DNA of 64,000 nucleotides from Martinezella miluonensis (lineage in GTDB: Bacteria > Pseudomonadota > Alphaproteobacteria > Rhizobiales > Rhizobiaceae). The position numbers and the translations under genes are program-made. Each line of letters opens with the position of its first letter. The first letter of the stretch is position 1. Below the pieces are notes generated by a model, which made no database searches, was not told where the DNA came from, and was given only the letters and a program-made list of their open reading frames with translations. The stretch is taken from positions 62,001-126,000 of the forward strand of contig NZ_FMAH01000009.1 in the NCBI RefSeq assembly GCF_900094545.1. The letters are read 5' to 3'. Shown here piece after piece: positions 9,790 to 18,802 of this stretch.

Positions 9790-11211
9790 CTAACCTGCAG
9801 CCATTGCCAACGGTGGTTTGGCGTCTGGACCTACTGGGCTTCTAAACTCGTTGCTCTCACGAAATCGCCGGTGAGTATCCTTGGCATCAGACAAAAGTTG
9901 AGCGTCGGAAAGAAGGTCAGCGGCAATACCCGACATCGCTTTCGCCGCAAAGTCGATGCCCTTGTGGGCGGCCGGAGATTTTCCTTGGGCGACGAGTTGC
10001 CAGGAATGCCCCGGTGTTCCAACTGCGAAAGATGCCACTAAGCATTGTACCGTGGGGACCACCCAGCTTACGGTGCCGACATCAGTGGAACCACTTGCTT
10101 CAGAAGTGGAGGTATTCAGTGGAAGGATCCGCTGACTCAGCGGTTCTGATCCCATGGGCAAGCCGCACCGCTCGTAAGCAGATAGAAGATCTTCTTTTGC
10201 AAGCGTGTCTTGAATCTTCCGGGCAAACGCCATGTCCGACGCATCGAACGAGGGGCCGCCCAGAGCCAGCAGGTTCGAATGCATGGCCTCTTCCAATGGT
10301 TTGTTGCTGACCAGGTTTGCTTCGCCCGAAAGCTGCTTAACTTCCACCCTGGTTTCGGTCATTAGGGCTGCACCTTCGGCAATTTTCTTCACGCGTTCGA
10401 CCAGCCCCCACATTTCATCAAGCCTAAGAGCACGAACGAGATGGCGCACAACTGCGCGCGGCTGGACCACATTGGGCGCAATGCCTCCAGAGTCGACGAC
10501 AGCATAGTGCACTCGTGCTGAGGTGGGCATATGCTCGCGCATATAGTTCACGCCAACGCTCATGAGCTCGACGGCATCTAGCGCGCTGCGTCCAAGATGC
10601 GGCGCGACAGCAGCATGTGCGGCCCGACCGTGGAAGGTAAATTCCAATTCCGCGCAGGCAAGTGAAGTGCCTGTCCATACGCCCGTAAAGGCAGACGGAT
10701 GCCAACTGATTGCAACATCTACGTCATCGAACACGCCGGCGCGCACTAGAAAGCTTTTTGAGGATCCTCCTTCTTCAGCAGGACAACCATAGTAGCGCAC
10801 TCGGCCGGGAAGGCCGTTTTGTGCGAGCCAATTCTTGACAGCGACCGCAGCCAAAAGCGACGCCGAGCCAAGCATGTTATGGCCGCAGCCGTGCCCCGAT
10901 CCGCCCTCAATGAGGGGACGTTCTTCTGCAAGACCTGCCTCTTGGCTCAACGCCGGCAAGGCATCATACTCGCCAAGTATCGCTATCACCGGGCCGCCGT
11001 TACCCGCCTCTCCCATGACAGCTGTCGGGATCCCGCCCAAAGCTTCTTTGACCGAGAAGCCCTCAGAATTCAGGACGCGACCATGTTCTTTCACGGCGAA
11101 GAACTCTTGGTAATTTAGCTCCGGGTTGTCCCATATGAGATTGCTCAGTTCGCAGAACTTCTCTTTGTGGGCATCAACTTGCTCCCAAACGGGCTTCACG
11201 TTCTTCAGCAT
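9790..11211 (-). CDS. M20 family amidohydrolase, AbgB-like
   Basis: A 473-residue metallohydrolase of peptidase family M20. Metal-ligand motifs are visible: GHGCGHNMLG, the catalytic glutamates in PAEEGG, and a conserved histidine near the C-terminus (TPGHSW). The unusually long form and the segments VDVAISWHPSAF and VVDSGGIAPNVV resemble AbgB, the p-aminobenzoyl-glutamate hydrolase subunit. Members cleave N-acyl or N-aroyl amino acids. The start at ATG 11211 is supported by GAGGAGAT upstream; the frame extends 14 codons further without a ribosome site. It is the last gene of the probable 9.8-18.8 kb operon and the second M20 enzyme in it, implying two different amide substrates or sequential cleavages. 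Confidence 0.88.
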   Translation of the reverse strand: MLKNVKPVWEQVDAHKEKFCELSNLIWDNPELNYQEFFAVKEHGRVLNSEGFSVKEALGGIPTAVMGEAGNGGPVIAILGEYDALPALSQEAGLAEERPLIEGGSGHGCGHNMLGSASLLAAVAVKNWLAQNGLPGRVRYYGCPAEEGGSSKSFLVRAGVFDDVDVAISWHPSAFTGVWTGTSLACAELEFTFHGRAAHAAVAPHLGRSALDAVELMSVGVNYMREHMPTSARVHYAVVDSGGIAPNVVQPRAVVRHLVRALRLDEMWGLVERVKKIAEGAALMTETRVEVKQLSGEANLVSNKPLEEAMHSNLLALGGPSFDASDMAFARKIQDTLAKEDLLSAYERCGLPMGSEPLSQRILPLNTSTSEASGSTDVGTVSWVVPTVQCLVASFAVGTPGHSWQLVAQGKSPAAHKGIDFAAKAMSGIAADLLSDAQLLSDAKDTHRRFRESNEFRSPVGPDAKPPLAMAAG

Positions 11212-11408
11212 CAATTTTATCTCCTCAAACGACGTAGTCGCACTTCCACGCATGAACTCTCACGACTGAAGCTGAAGTGCAGGTGTGACCCTCGCGCCAA
11301 GCGGCCGAGCTGGTACGGTGCCCAACCATCCACTGCCGCAGAAAGGTCAGGAAGGCACCAAACCGAGTTTGCCCATGCAATATCAATTCGATGAACGCTG
11401 GTGCAGTG

Positions 11409-12782
11409 TCAGGGAGCGACGCGAATAATTCCAATGTTGTCTTCGATTTCGATCACGGTCTCGAACGGCTTGGAAAGCCTCTGGAGCCTCTCCAAAACCG
11501 TCTTTGCCTTTGCCGGGGGCGCCAGACACGGAATTCCTCTATTCGCCAGTCTCCTGGAATGGCCAAGTTCAATTGGGAAAAGGCGAACTTCATTGAGCCG
11601 GTTATTTTCGAAACGACTAAGCGCGACTATGCTTTCATAGAAGATGGGGTCGGAAAACCCGGGATCCGTACCGTATCCACCCGACATTTCCGCAGCGGTC
11701 ACTTCGGCGTCCGTATGTACACGAGGATCCTTGCCGTGCGATTCGAACATGTCCGCGCCCACCGGCGATCGAAGGTCGTCCATGATGAAATTTCCTAGGC
11801 TATAGAAAATCGGACGACCTCGATAAATCTCAATGCCACGCAACTGGTGCGGCCCATGTCCGATATACGCATCCGCCCCGGCGTCGATCAGCCCGCGCGC
11901 AAACGACTGTTCGTAATCAGCGGGCTCCTGGCTCCAGTTTCCTGGTTCATGGCCATGATTGGTTGCAATGCAAAAGTCTGCGAACTGTTTGCCTCGGCGT
12001 ACGTTCCTGCAAATATTTTCAACATCGCGTGAATTCGGCTCGAAGCTGTAACCGGGCGTGTCACCCGCCCTGAACCGCACACCGGCAACTGAAACCTCGT
12101 TCAGGTCGGTGGTGTCGTTTCTGAACCCCGGCAAACCGTTGCGTATCGCTTTCAAACCTTCGAACATGTCGCTGTTGACGACGACAGTGCGTCTCAAGCG
12201 GAGGCTGTTTATTCCGGGCCGACCGGGCGCTTCACCAGCAGGATCCGCCGCCCGGGACATCGGTGTGAAGGTGGTCGCAGATGACACCACAGCAACGCGC
12301 CCACGCGGCGTGTCCAGGAAACGCGCTGCTCCCGCCTGGGCATGGTTCTCGCCCGCACCGGCATAGACGATCCCCATTTGGTCAAGAACACGGGTCGTCT
12401 CCCGCATACCTTCAAGACCCCAATCGAAAGTGTGGTTGTTCGCGTAGCTCACCATATTGAAGCCCATAGCCTTCAAATCGGGCCCAAGTTCGGGGAGGCT
12501 GACGTGATACGCTCCGCCATATTCGGCTTGCGGACTTCCATTGAATGAGCGGATGTCAAAAATGTTGGTCTCGAGATTGCCGAAAGTGACATCCGCCGCT
12601 CGAAGTAGCTGAACGACTTCGCCGAACCCCGGATGATTGCCATTCGTCAGCGCCCGCGTGACGATAAGATCGCCGACCGACACCATGGTGAAATCGTCCA
12701 CCACGTTCGTTTCAATCGAACCGACGGCGTCGAATCCGTCAATCTGCTTGTCTTGACGAGAACTGCAACATAGTTGGTTCAT
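11409..12782 (-). CDS. CapA family (PGA_cap) metallophosphatase-like protein
   Basis: A 457-residue protein of the CapA/PgsA family, with a calcineurin-like fold. Motifs run in order: GDLIVT, NLET, ANNHTFDWG, NHGHEP, GHGPHQLRG and YSLGNFIMD, all of which carry the predicted metal ligands of this family. Some members take part in poly-gamma-glutamate synthesis, but no signal peptide or membrane anchor is visible here, so this one appears cytoplasmic. Its place between two amidohydrolases and an ABC importer argues for a catabolic role on an imported compound rather than capsule synthesis. ATG 12782 follows GGAGGGACC. The actual reaction is unknown. Confidence 0.85.
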   Translation of the reverse strand: MNQLCCSSRQDKQIDGFDAVGSIETNVVDDFTMVSVGDLIVTRALTNGNHPGFGEVVQLLRAADVTFGNLETNIFDIRSFNGSPQAEYGGAYHVSLPELGPDLKAMGFNMVSYANNHTFDWGLEGMRETTRVLDQMGIVYAGAGENHAQAGAARFLDTPRGRVAVVSSATTFTPMSRAADPAGEAPGRPGINSLRLRRTVVVNSDMFEGLKAIRNGLPGFRNDTTDLNEVSVAGVRFRAGDTPGYSFEPNSRDVENICRNVRRGKQFADFCIATNHGHEPGNWSQEPADYEQSFARGLIDAGADAYIGHGPHQLRGIEIYRGRPIFYSLGNFIMDDLRSPVGADMFESHGKDPRVHTDAEVTAAEMSGGYGTDPGFSDPIFYESIVALSRFENNRLNEVRLFPIELGHSRRLANRGIPCLAPPAKAKTVLERLQRLSKPFETVIEIEDNIGIIRVAP

Positions 12783-12856
12783 TTCAATAGGTCCCTCCGC
12801 CGGCCGATCAGACCAGCACTTCTCATGGCTTAGCCGCTTGTCGGTTCTAACAACGA

Positions 12857-14053
12857 TCAGTCTGCAAGCGCGGTCTCAACGAGACGAATCCAGAAGGACA
12901 CTCCATGCGGAATTGCCTCGTCGTTGAAATCATATGCGGGATGGTGGAGCCCTTCACTGCTTCCGTTGCCGCAAAAGAGGAATGAACCGGGACGAACCTG
13001 CAACATGAACGAGAAGTCTTCGCTGGCTATTTCGATAGGTTTTTCGCTCACGTTTTGTTCACCGGCTACTTCACTGGCTACTCTGATAACAAGATCGGTT
13101 TCCTTCTTATGGTTGTACGTGACCGGATAACCATCTTCGATCGTGACCTTGATCTTTGCGCCGGTCATTGTTGCCACGCCGGCGGCTATTTCCCGAATGC
13201 GGACTCGCACCGCTTCGCGAACCTTTTGGCTCGCGGTCCTGATGCGACCTTCAAGTTCGGCTGTGGGTGGAATGACGCTGCCGGAGACACCGGCCTGGAA
13301 CACACAAATCGAGATTGTGGCCATCTCTCGTGGATCGACATTGAAGGCCACGATTTGCTGCAGAGCGCTGACAAGGTGAGTTCCGACCAATACCGGATTA
13401 ATGCACTCATGCGGATTTCCGGAATGTCCGCCCAGCCCTTCAATTGTGATGCGAATAGGATCGGCGGCCCCCAGGACGGGCCCATGGCGGGTGGCGAAAG
13501 AGCCAATGGGGAGGCCTGGCAAATTATGCATGCCGTAGACTTCTCGGATGCCGAAACGCTCCATCAGTCCATCTTCAAGCATGGCTGCCGCGCCGGCGCC
13601 GGCTTCCTCCGCCGGCTGGAAAATCACAACTGTTGTTCCGCAGAAGTTTCGAGTCTCAGCGAGATACCGGGCTGCGCCAAGCAGCATGGCCGTATGGCCA
13701 TCGTGACCACAAGCATGCATGGCTCCAGCCGTTCTCGACGCATATGGCAAGCCAGTTGCTTCTTCAATCGGCAGAGCATCCATGTCAGCCCGAAGCCCGA
13801 TGACAGCCGACCCCTGACCTGCGCCGGGCTTTGCACCCCTTATCACCCCGACGACACCAGTCTGGCCGATGCCGGTCACCACTTCGTCGCATCCGAATTC
13901 ACGCAAACGGTCGGCGACGAAAGTCGACGTGCGGTGTTGATTGTAGCCCAACTCCGGGTGAGCATGGATTTCCTGACGCCACGCCTGAATCTCGGGGAGA
14001 AGATTGACAACTCTATTCACGATAGGCACGGCGTTTTCCTTCATTTGCATCAT
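12857..14053 (-). CDS. M20 family amidohydrolase, hippurate hydrolase-like
   Basis: A 398-residue M20D-type enzyme. Motifs include HAHPELGY, LRADMDALPI, MHACGHDGH (metal ligands), PAEEAGAGA (catalytic Glu) and a C-terminal SEDFSFM. Such enzymes remove an acyl group from N-acyl amino acids (hippurate, indole-acetyl or N-acetyl amino acids). Three ATG codons lie close together at the start and none has a strong ribosome site, so the exact N-terminus is uncertain by up to three residues. The gene is 75 bases upstream of the CapA-type gene on the same strand, and the two probably share a transcript. Confidence 0.9.
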   Translation of the reverse strand: MMQMKENAVPIVNRVVNLLPEIQAWRQEIHAHPELGYNQHRTSTFVADRLREFGCDEVVTGIGQTGVVGVIRGAKPGAGQGSAVIGLRADMDALPIEEATGLPYASRTAGAMHACGHDGHTAMLLGAARYLAETRNFCGTTVVIFQPAEEAGAGAAAMLEDGLMERFGIREVYGMHNLPGLPIGSFATRHGPVLGAADPIRITIEGLGGHSGNPHECINPVLVGTHLVSALQQIVAFNVDPREMATISICVFQAGVSGSVIPPTAELEGRIRTASQKVREAVRVRIREIAAGVATMTGAKIKVTIEDGYPVTYNHKKETDLVIRVASEVAGEQNVSEKPIEIASEDFSFMLQVRPGSFLFCGNGSSEGLHHPAYDFNDEAIPHGVSFWIRLVETALAD

Positions 14054-14174
14054 TTGAACGCTGAAATACGATTGATGTGGACGCCTTTCGCAAATTGGAT
14101 TGGCGCAGATCGCGCGCGGGGCGGTTCATGACAGGGTGTTCTAGTCCGCTCCGTCACCGGCGGGGGCTACGCAG

Positions 14175-15113
14175 TCAGCGGTATGGTATTCGAAATTCAC
14201 CTTTGCCGTTGAAGGAATTAAGGAACCCATGCTCGGCGGAAGTGAACGGTTCGGCAGTTGTCTGGCCCGCTCTGCTTTCCCCAATCCAGACCGAACTGGC
14301 CAGATAAGGCGCTGCAAGCTTGGTTTGATTCACAAATGCAGGGTCCGTGGTCGTAACACGCAGGACGTTTCCATTTGGATCGCAAAAAACAGCGTCTTCC
14401 GCTCCAAGAGCGATCGGCGTTCCGGCCCTGATGGTGACAAAGCCATTGGACGCCGCGACCTCAGCCATGGTCTCGATCGCGACGGCTGCAGCAAGTTCCG
14501 CCACCGCGCCGAACGGATTTATGGAATTGTGCAGCACACCGACAGCACTTCCGGTGACCTGATCTTCGCGTAGCAACGTGGCCACATCCGGGCGGCGTTT
14601 AACCCGCTCCGTGTTGCAAACGCCAATCCGTCCGGCGACATCAACGCAGATGAGCCCGCAATCGGCTCCAGGACTCTCGTCGGTCACGCTGTGAGCAGCA
14701 GTGACCGCGGACGATCCCGCTTGCATTCGCGTAAGCGCATCCAAATTCATCTGAATCCCGTTCGTTCCTTTCGTCAACGGAATACGGTGGCCTGTTACCA
14801 GGCCTACCGCAGGGTTCGTTGGAATCAGTCTCGTGAGATCGCCGGGCCGGTCTGGGCCCGACGATATTACTGCGGCCACTCTGGCCGACGCAAAGTCCGG
14901 CCACGGCTCCACCCCAGTTATTTCGCCGTCGGTGAAAGCCGTGGAAGCACCGCCTCGCTGGGTTACAGAATACAGCACGCGGCCGTCTTCGGTGATGGCT
15001 GCAAAAGTGGCGAAGCCACCAATAGCTCCGGTGCCGACTTTTTCGGCGGCGCGGAGTGCGCGGTAAACTGCAAGGCCAGCGTTGGGGCCAAAGGCGCCGA
15101 TCCCGATCGTCAA
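14175..15113 (-). CDS. Conserved protein of unknown function with TTG start
   Basis: This 312-residue protein is complete and codes well, but I do not recognise a characterised family. It begins TIGIGAFGPNAGLAVYRAL, is rich in glycine and alanine, and has no signal peptide or clear membrane segment. The initiation codon appears to be TTG at 15113, which has AAGGAG nine to ten bases upstream; no ATG fits. It lies between the binding-protein gene and an M20 amidohydrolase, in a tightly packed minus-strand operon, so it probably acts on the same imported compound. Part of the sequence (GAIGGFATFAAITEDG) would fit an enzyme that senses or processes a small cyclic amide, but this is a guess. Confidence 0.7.
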   Translation of the reverse strand: MTIGIGAFGPNAGLAVYRALRAAEKVGTGAIGGFATFAAITEDGRVLYSVTQRGGASTAFTDGEITGVEPWPDFASARVAAVISSGPDRPGDLTRLIPTNPAVGLVTGHRIPLTKGTNGIQMNLDALTRMQAGSSAVTAAHSVTDESPGADCGLICVDVAGRIGVCNTERVKRRPDVATLLREDQVTGSAVGVLHNSINPFGAVAELAAAVAIETMAEVAASNGFVTIRAGTPIALGAEDAVFCDPNGNVLRVTTTDPAFVNQTKLAAPYLASSVWIGESRAGQTTAEPFTSAEHGFLNSFNGKGEFRIPYR

Positions 15114-15134
15114 CCGAGTATTCTCCTTCCGGCG

Positions 15135-16274
15135 TTATTTGAGCCCTTGGACGTTGTTGAACAGTTGCAGGACTCCTGCTTTTGCAAGGTAACCGTTCGT
15201 ATCGTCCAGCGGCGGCAACTGTATGATCTTATCGTCAGCCGTGTAGAAGGTATTGATATTCTCAGGTGTTAATACCACCTGGGGGCATTTCGTCAGTTTC
15301 GGTGGCTGCGCGCCTTCAAGGATGGCGACCGCCATGGCGATCAAGAATTGCCCCCACTGGCTCACGAAGGTACTTCCCTCGGCCACCCAGCTGGGGTTTG
15401 TCCGAAGCTCTTTGAGCGCCGCAGAACTCCCGCCCAATCCAGCTACCAGCGTATTTTCGGCTCGGCCTGCCTCCTGCAACGCCCGCCATGCACCGATCGC
15501 GGAGTCGTCGTTAACAGCATACACCAAAATCTTGCGATCTTGGGGAAGTGTCTGGATTACATTCTTGACTGCGGTGTAGCTCGCCTCCAGAGCACCCTTG
15601 CCATCAACCTGAATGCCGTTCTTGCTGATCGTGGTCGTCAGCGGATTGATGTCTCCGGGCGCTACGGCCGGCATGCCCATCAATTCGGCCGCTGTGATAT
15701 AGAAGTATCGAACGCAGTCGTTTACCTCATCACCAGCGCCGGCGCTTTGGGCGATGATGACAGTCGTGTCATCCGCGCTCCACCCTTTTTTTTGGGCCAC
15801 CTTGACAACGGCGCGCGCCGTGTCGGACCCAAGATCCTTGTTGACCAGATTAAACCAGTGTCCACCGGGGACTGTGACGTTGATCGCGATGAAAGGGATT
15901 GAAGCTGTCTGGAAGACCCGCTCGAGCGCCGGCCCGATGCCCTCAACTCCGTTGTATTCCAGGATGAGGTTGGGCTGATCCTGAACCATGAGTTGGGCAT
16001 TACGCAACGTCGTCTGGCTATCAAATTTGTTGTCATACCGACGAAGCTCGATTTTCGCTTTTTCCGCTGCGGCTTCGATCCCATCGCCGAGTTGCACAAA
16101 AAGCTCGGCGGCCTCGGTCAGATTAGCAAACGCAATCTTATAGCGCGCATCCTTTGCAAACGCCTTGGAGCCCCAAACACCAGCGATGCTACTCGCCGAC
16201 GCAGCCGTCAAACCTAAGGCCGCCAGAGACTGCGCGAGTTGCCGACGGGTCATTTCCATACGCTTCTTGGTCAT
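15135..16274 (-). CDS. RbsB-like periplasmic substrate-binding protein
   Basis: A 379-residue periplasmic binding protein of the sugar-binding PBP1 type (Peripla_BP_4). The N-terminus has a signal sequence with twin arginines (TRRQLAQSLAALGL) and a cleavage-like site after AFA near residue 40, so export by Tat is possible. The mature part begins YKIAFANLTEAAE. ATG 16274 has AAAGGAAC upstream. It delivers ligand to the permease and ATPase encoded immediately upstream in the operon (all minus strand). The family binds sugars, but some members bind other polar ligands; the amidohydrolases downstream suggest an acylated or amide-bearing compound. Confidence 0.88.
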   Translation of the reverse strand: MTKKRMEMTRRQLAQSLAALGLTAASASSIAGVWGSKAFAKDARYKIAFANLTEAAELFVQLGDGIEAAAEKAKIELRRYDNKFDSQTTLRNAQLMVQDQPNLILEYNGVEGIGPALERVFQTASIPFIAINVTVPGGHWFNLVNKDLGSDTARAVVKVAQKKGWSADDTTVIIAQSAGAGDEVNDCVRYFYITAAELMGMPAVAPGDINPLTTTISKNGIQVDGKGALEASYTAVKNVIQTLPQDRKILVYAVNDDSAIGAWRALQEAGRAENTLVAGLGGSSAALKELRTNPSWVAEGSTFVSQWGQFLIAMAVAILEGAQPPKLTKCPQVVLTPENINTFYTADDKIIQLPPLDDTNGYLAKAGVLQLFNNVQGLK

Positions 16275-16306
16275 TGAGGGTTCCTTTCCCTGTTCCCCGA
16301 TGTTGA

Positions 16307-17296
16307 TTATTTTGTTGCGCGTTTTTCACGTAATTTTCCCAGGCCAACCGCAAGCAGCAGAATGCCTCCGTTGGCCATCTGTTGGTAAAATGACGGGACC
16401 ATCATCAGCGCCATCCCGTTGGCAATCGTTCCTAGGATGAGCACGCCCATGAGCGTGCCACCGACCGTGCCCACTCCACCCATGAGAGAGGCGCCACCAA
16501 GAACAACAGCTGTAACGGTGCTCAATGCTAGGTCTGCCCCGACATTGGCGGACCCGACAAGCAGTTGACTGGAAACTACGATCCCTGCAAGAGCAGCAAG
16601 GACGGCACTGGCGGTGTATACGGCGATGGAGACACCCTCCACCCTAATGCCGGCCAAGCGACTGGCGTCAGCGTTGCCTCCAACTGCATAAATCATGCGT
16701 CCAAGGACGGTGTAGCGCATCAGCACGTGCGCAAAGGCGGAGATAAAAAGGAGGACGATTACGTACCAAGACACCCGGCTGAACGCGAATTCCGAAAGAA
16801 AGCCTGCTGCGAGATCGTTCATCGGGATGGTCACCCCTCGCGAAATCGTGAGTGCGAGGCCGCCGGTCACTGACAGTGTGCCTAGCGTTGCGATTAGCGG
16901 CGAGATGTCGATTTTGTTGACCAGAATACCGTTGATTACGCCCACAAGCATTCCGAGCGCGAGAACAGATAGAATTGCTGCTGGAATTGGCATTCCCGCA
17001 TTGCAAAGGATCACATATGCCACCGCCCCTAGGGGAGCTGTGCCGCTGACTGACAAGTCAAAGCCACCTGAAACGATAACAAGCATCTGGCCCAAGGCAA
17101 CGATGCCGAGCACGGTGATGTTACTGAGAATATTCACGCCGTTGGACCAAGAAAGGAACATTGGCGTTGAAAAGGAGAAGATGACGACCAAGCCGGCGTA
17201 GAACGCTGCAAGCCCGAGGAGTTGCGCGTCAATTTTAGGCCAGCGGTAGTTCAAAGATGCCATATGGACCTTACCTTCTGTCACACTGTTCGTCAT
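16307..17296 (-). CDS. RbsC-like ABC transporter permease
   Basis: A 329-residue integral membrane protein of the BPD_transp_2 family with about eight to ten hydrophobic segments. The hallmark stretch VLGGASLMGGVGTVGG near residue 265 is typical of ribose-type permeases. It should work as a homodimer with the double ATPase encoded directly upstream and the binding protein downstream. ATG 17296 is preceded by GGAGGATT, which overlaps the end of the ATPase gene; a second in-frame ATG 11 codons later is possible. Confidence 0.92.
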   Translation of the reverse strand: MTNSVTEGKVHMASLNYRWPKIDAQLLGLAAFYAGLVVIFSFSTPMFLSWSNGVNILSNITVLGIVALGQMLVIVSGGFDLSVSGTAPLGAVAYVILCNAGMPIPAAILSVLALGMLVGVINGILVNKIDISPLIATLGTLSVTGGLALTISRGVTIPMNDLAAGFLSEFAFSRVSWYVIVLLFISAFAHVLMRYTVLGRMIYAVGGNADASRLAGIRVEGVSIAVYTASAVLAALAGIVVSSQLLVGSANVGADLALSTVTAVVLGGASLMGGVGTVGGTLMGVLILGTIANGMALMMVPSFYQQMANGGILLLAVGLGKLREKRATK

Positions 17297-17299
17297 AGT

Positions 17300-18802
17300 C
17301 TAATCCTCCGTCGCCAAGGAAATGGCATTCGCTTGCGTCATTGAACTGCCGGATAGTTCACCAGCAATTCGACCGTCCTTGATCACAATAAGCCGGTCTG
17401 GCACGGTGACGGCCTCTTCCACGTCCGAAGTAACGACGAGTGTTGCGCATCCCTCATCGGCGATACCTGCAAGAAGACGATGTATCTCCACTCTCGCGCC
17501 AACATCGACGCCTCGCGTCGGCTCATGCAAGACCAAGTACCTTGGCTTTGCTGCGATACGGCTGGCAAGGAGTATCTTTTGCTGATTGCCTCCGGATAAG
17601 CGGCCGACCGGTTGGTCCTCGCCTCGAAATCTAACGTCGAAGCGGCGAATAAGGTCGTCTGAGATCGCCTTTTCGGCTGCAGCGTCGACAAACCCGAAAC
17701 GGGAGAGAGACCGCAGCAGCGTCAAAGTGATATTGCGCCTTATCGGAAGGCCTAGAACGAGACCATTCCGCTTACGCTCAGCAGGCACGAATGCAACGCC
17801 CGCGTTGCCGGCATCATAAGGAGAGGCGAATGGCTGCCGCGTTTTCCCGCCAATTGTAATTTCACCAGACACGGTCTGAGCTAATCCGCCAAGTGCCTCA
17901 GCGACAAGGTCTGCTCCGGAACCACGAACCCCGTAAAGTCCGACAATTTCACCTGCCTGCACCTCGAGACTGACATCCTGAAGTGCAGGCAAGCCAGAAC
18001 TGTGCCAACTGTGCAACTGGATAGCTCCACTGCCACTATGAGCCACAGTTTCCCGGACAAACTCTTCTTTTTCCTGTCCGAGCATGTGAGCAATGAGCTC
18101 GCGCGGACTCGTTTCTTGCGGACGAACCGACGCGACACGATTTCCATTACGAAGAACGTCGACTCGATCCGAAAAGCGGTACACCTCATCCATTCGATGG
18201 GAGATATAAAGAATGCCGACGCCTTGGTCGTTGAGACGACGCAGGATACCGAAAAGTGTGGTGCTCTCTTGCTCGTTAAGGGCGGCTGTTGGTTCGTCCA
18301 GCACGATCATACGCGCCTCTCGCATCAGCGCTTTCACGATCTCAACGAGCTGTCTCTCTGCCAGCTTCAATTGATGCATTTGGGCATCGAGATCAAAGTC
18401 AATGCCGTAACGCTCGCATACGTCTCGAGCCCGTGCTCGAATTCGTCCGGGGCTAGTCCAGCCTGATTTGCCGGGCCACTGCCCTAGGACAATGTTTTCG
18501 GCAACCGTTAGATGCGGCACATAGGCAAGTTCCTGAGGAATGAATGCCAGGCCTGCGGCCAACGCATCCCGAGGCGCTGTAAACACGACGTCTATTCCAT
18601 CGAACGCCAGCGTGCCGGTATCCGGCTTGATCACACCCGTGATGATTTTGGCGAAAGTGGACTTACCTGCCCCATTTTCTCCAATCAGAGCTACGGATTG
18701 CCCTTTGCCTAGCGTGAAATCCACGTGTGACAAAATGCGGTTTGGCCCATAGGATTTGGTCAGGCCGCGAGCCTCAAAGAGATAATCGCCAACCGTCGTC
18801 AT
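17300..18802 (-). CDS. RbsA-like double ATPase
   Basis: A 500-residue ATPase with two nucleotide-binding domains. Domain 1 has Walker A GENGAGKST at residues 41-49, signature LKLAERQLVEI and Walker B VLDEPTA. Domain 2 has a degenerate Walker A (GVRGSGADLV) and signature LSGGNQQKILLA. This arrangement is typical of ribose/xylose-type importers. It is the first gene of the minus-strand operon that runs through permease, binding protein, unknown protein, two M20 enzymes and CapA. No clear ribosome site precedes ATG 18802. Confidence 0.92.
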   Translation of the reverse strand: MTTVGDYLFEARGLTKSYGPNRILSHVDFTLGKGQSVALIGENGAGKSTFAKIITGVIKPDTGTLAFDGIDVVFTAPRDALAAGLAFIPQELAYVPHLTVAENIVLGQWPGKSGWTSPGRIRARARDVCERYGIDFDLDAQMHQLKLAERQLVEIVKALMREARMIVLDEPTAALNEQESTTLFGILRRLNDQGVGILYISHRMDEVYRFSDRVDVLRNGNRVASVRPQETSPRELIAHMLGQEKEEFVRETVAHSGSGAIQLHSWHSSGLPALQDVSLEVQAGEIVGLYGVRGSGADLVAEALGGLAQTVSGEITIGGKTRQPFASPYDAGNAGVAFVPAERKRNGLVLGLPIRRNITLTLLRSLSRFGFVDAAAEKAISDDLIRRFDVRFRGEDQPVGRLSGGNQQKILLASRIAAKPRYLVLHEPTRGVDVGARVEIHRLLAGIADEGCATLVVTSDVEEAVTVPDRLIVIKDGRIAGELSGSSMTQANAISLATED

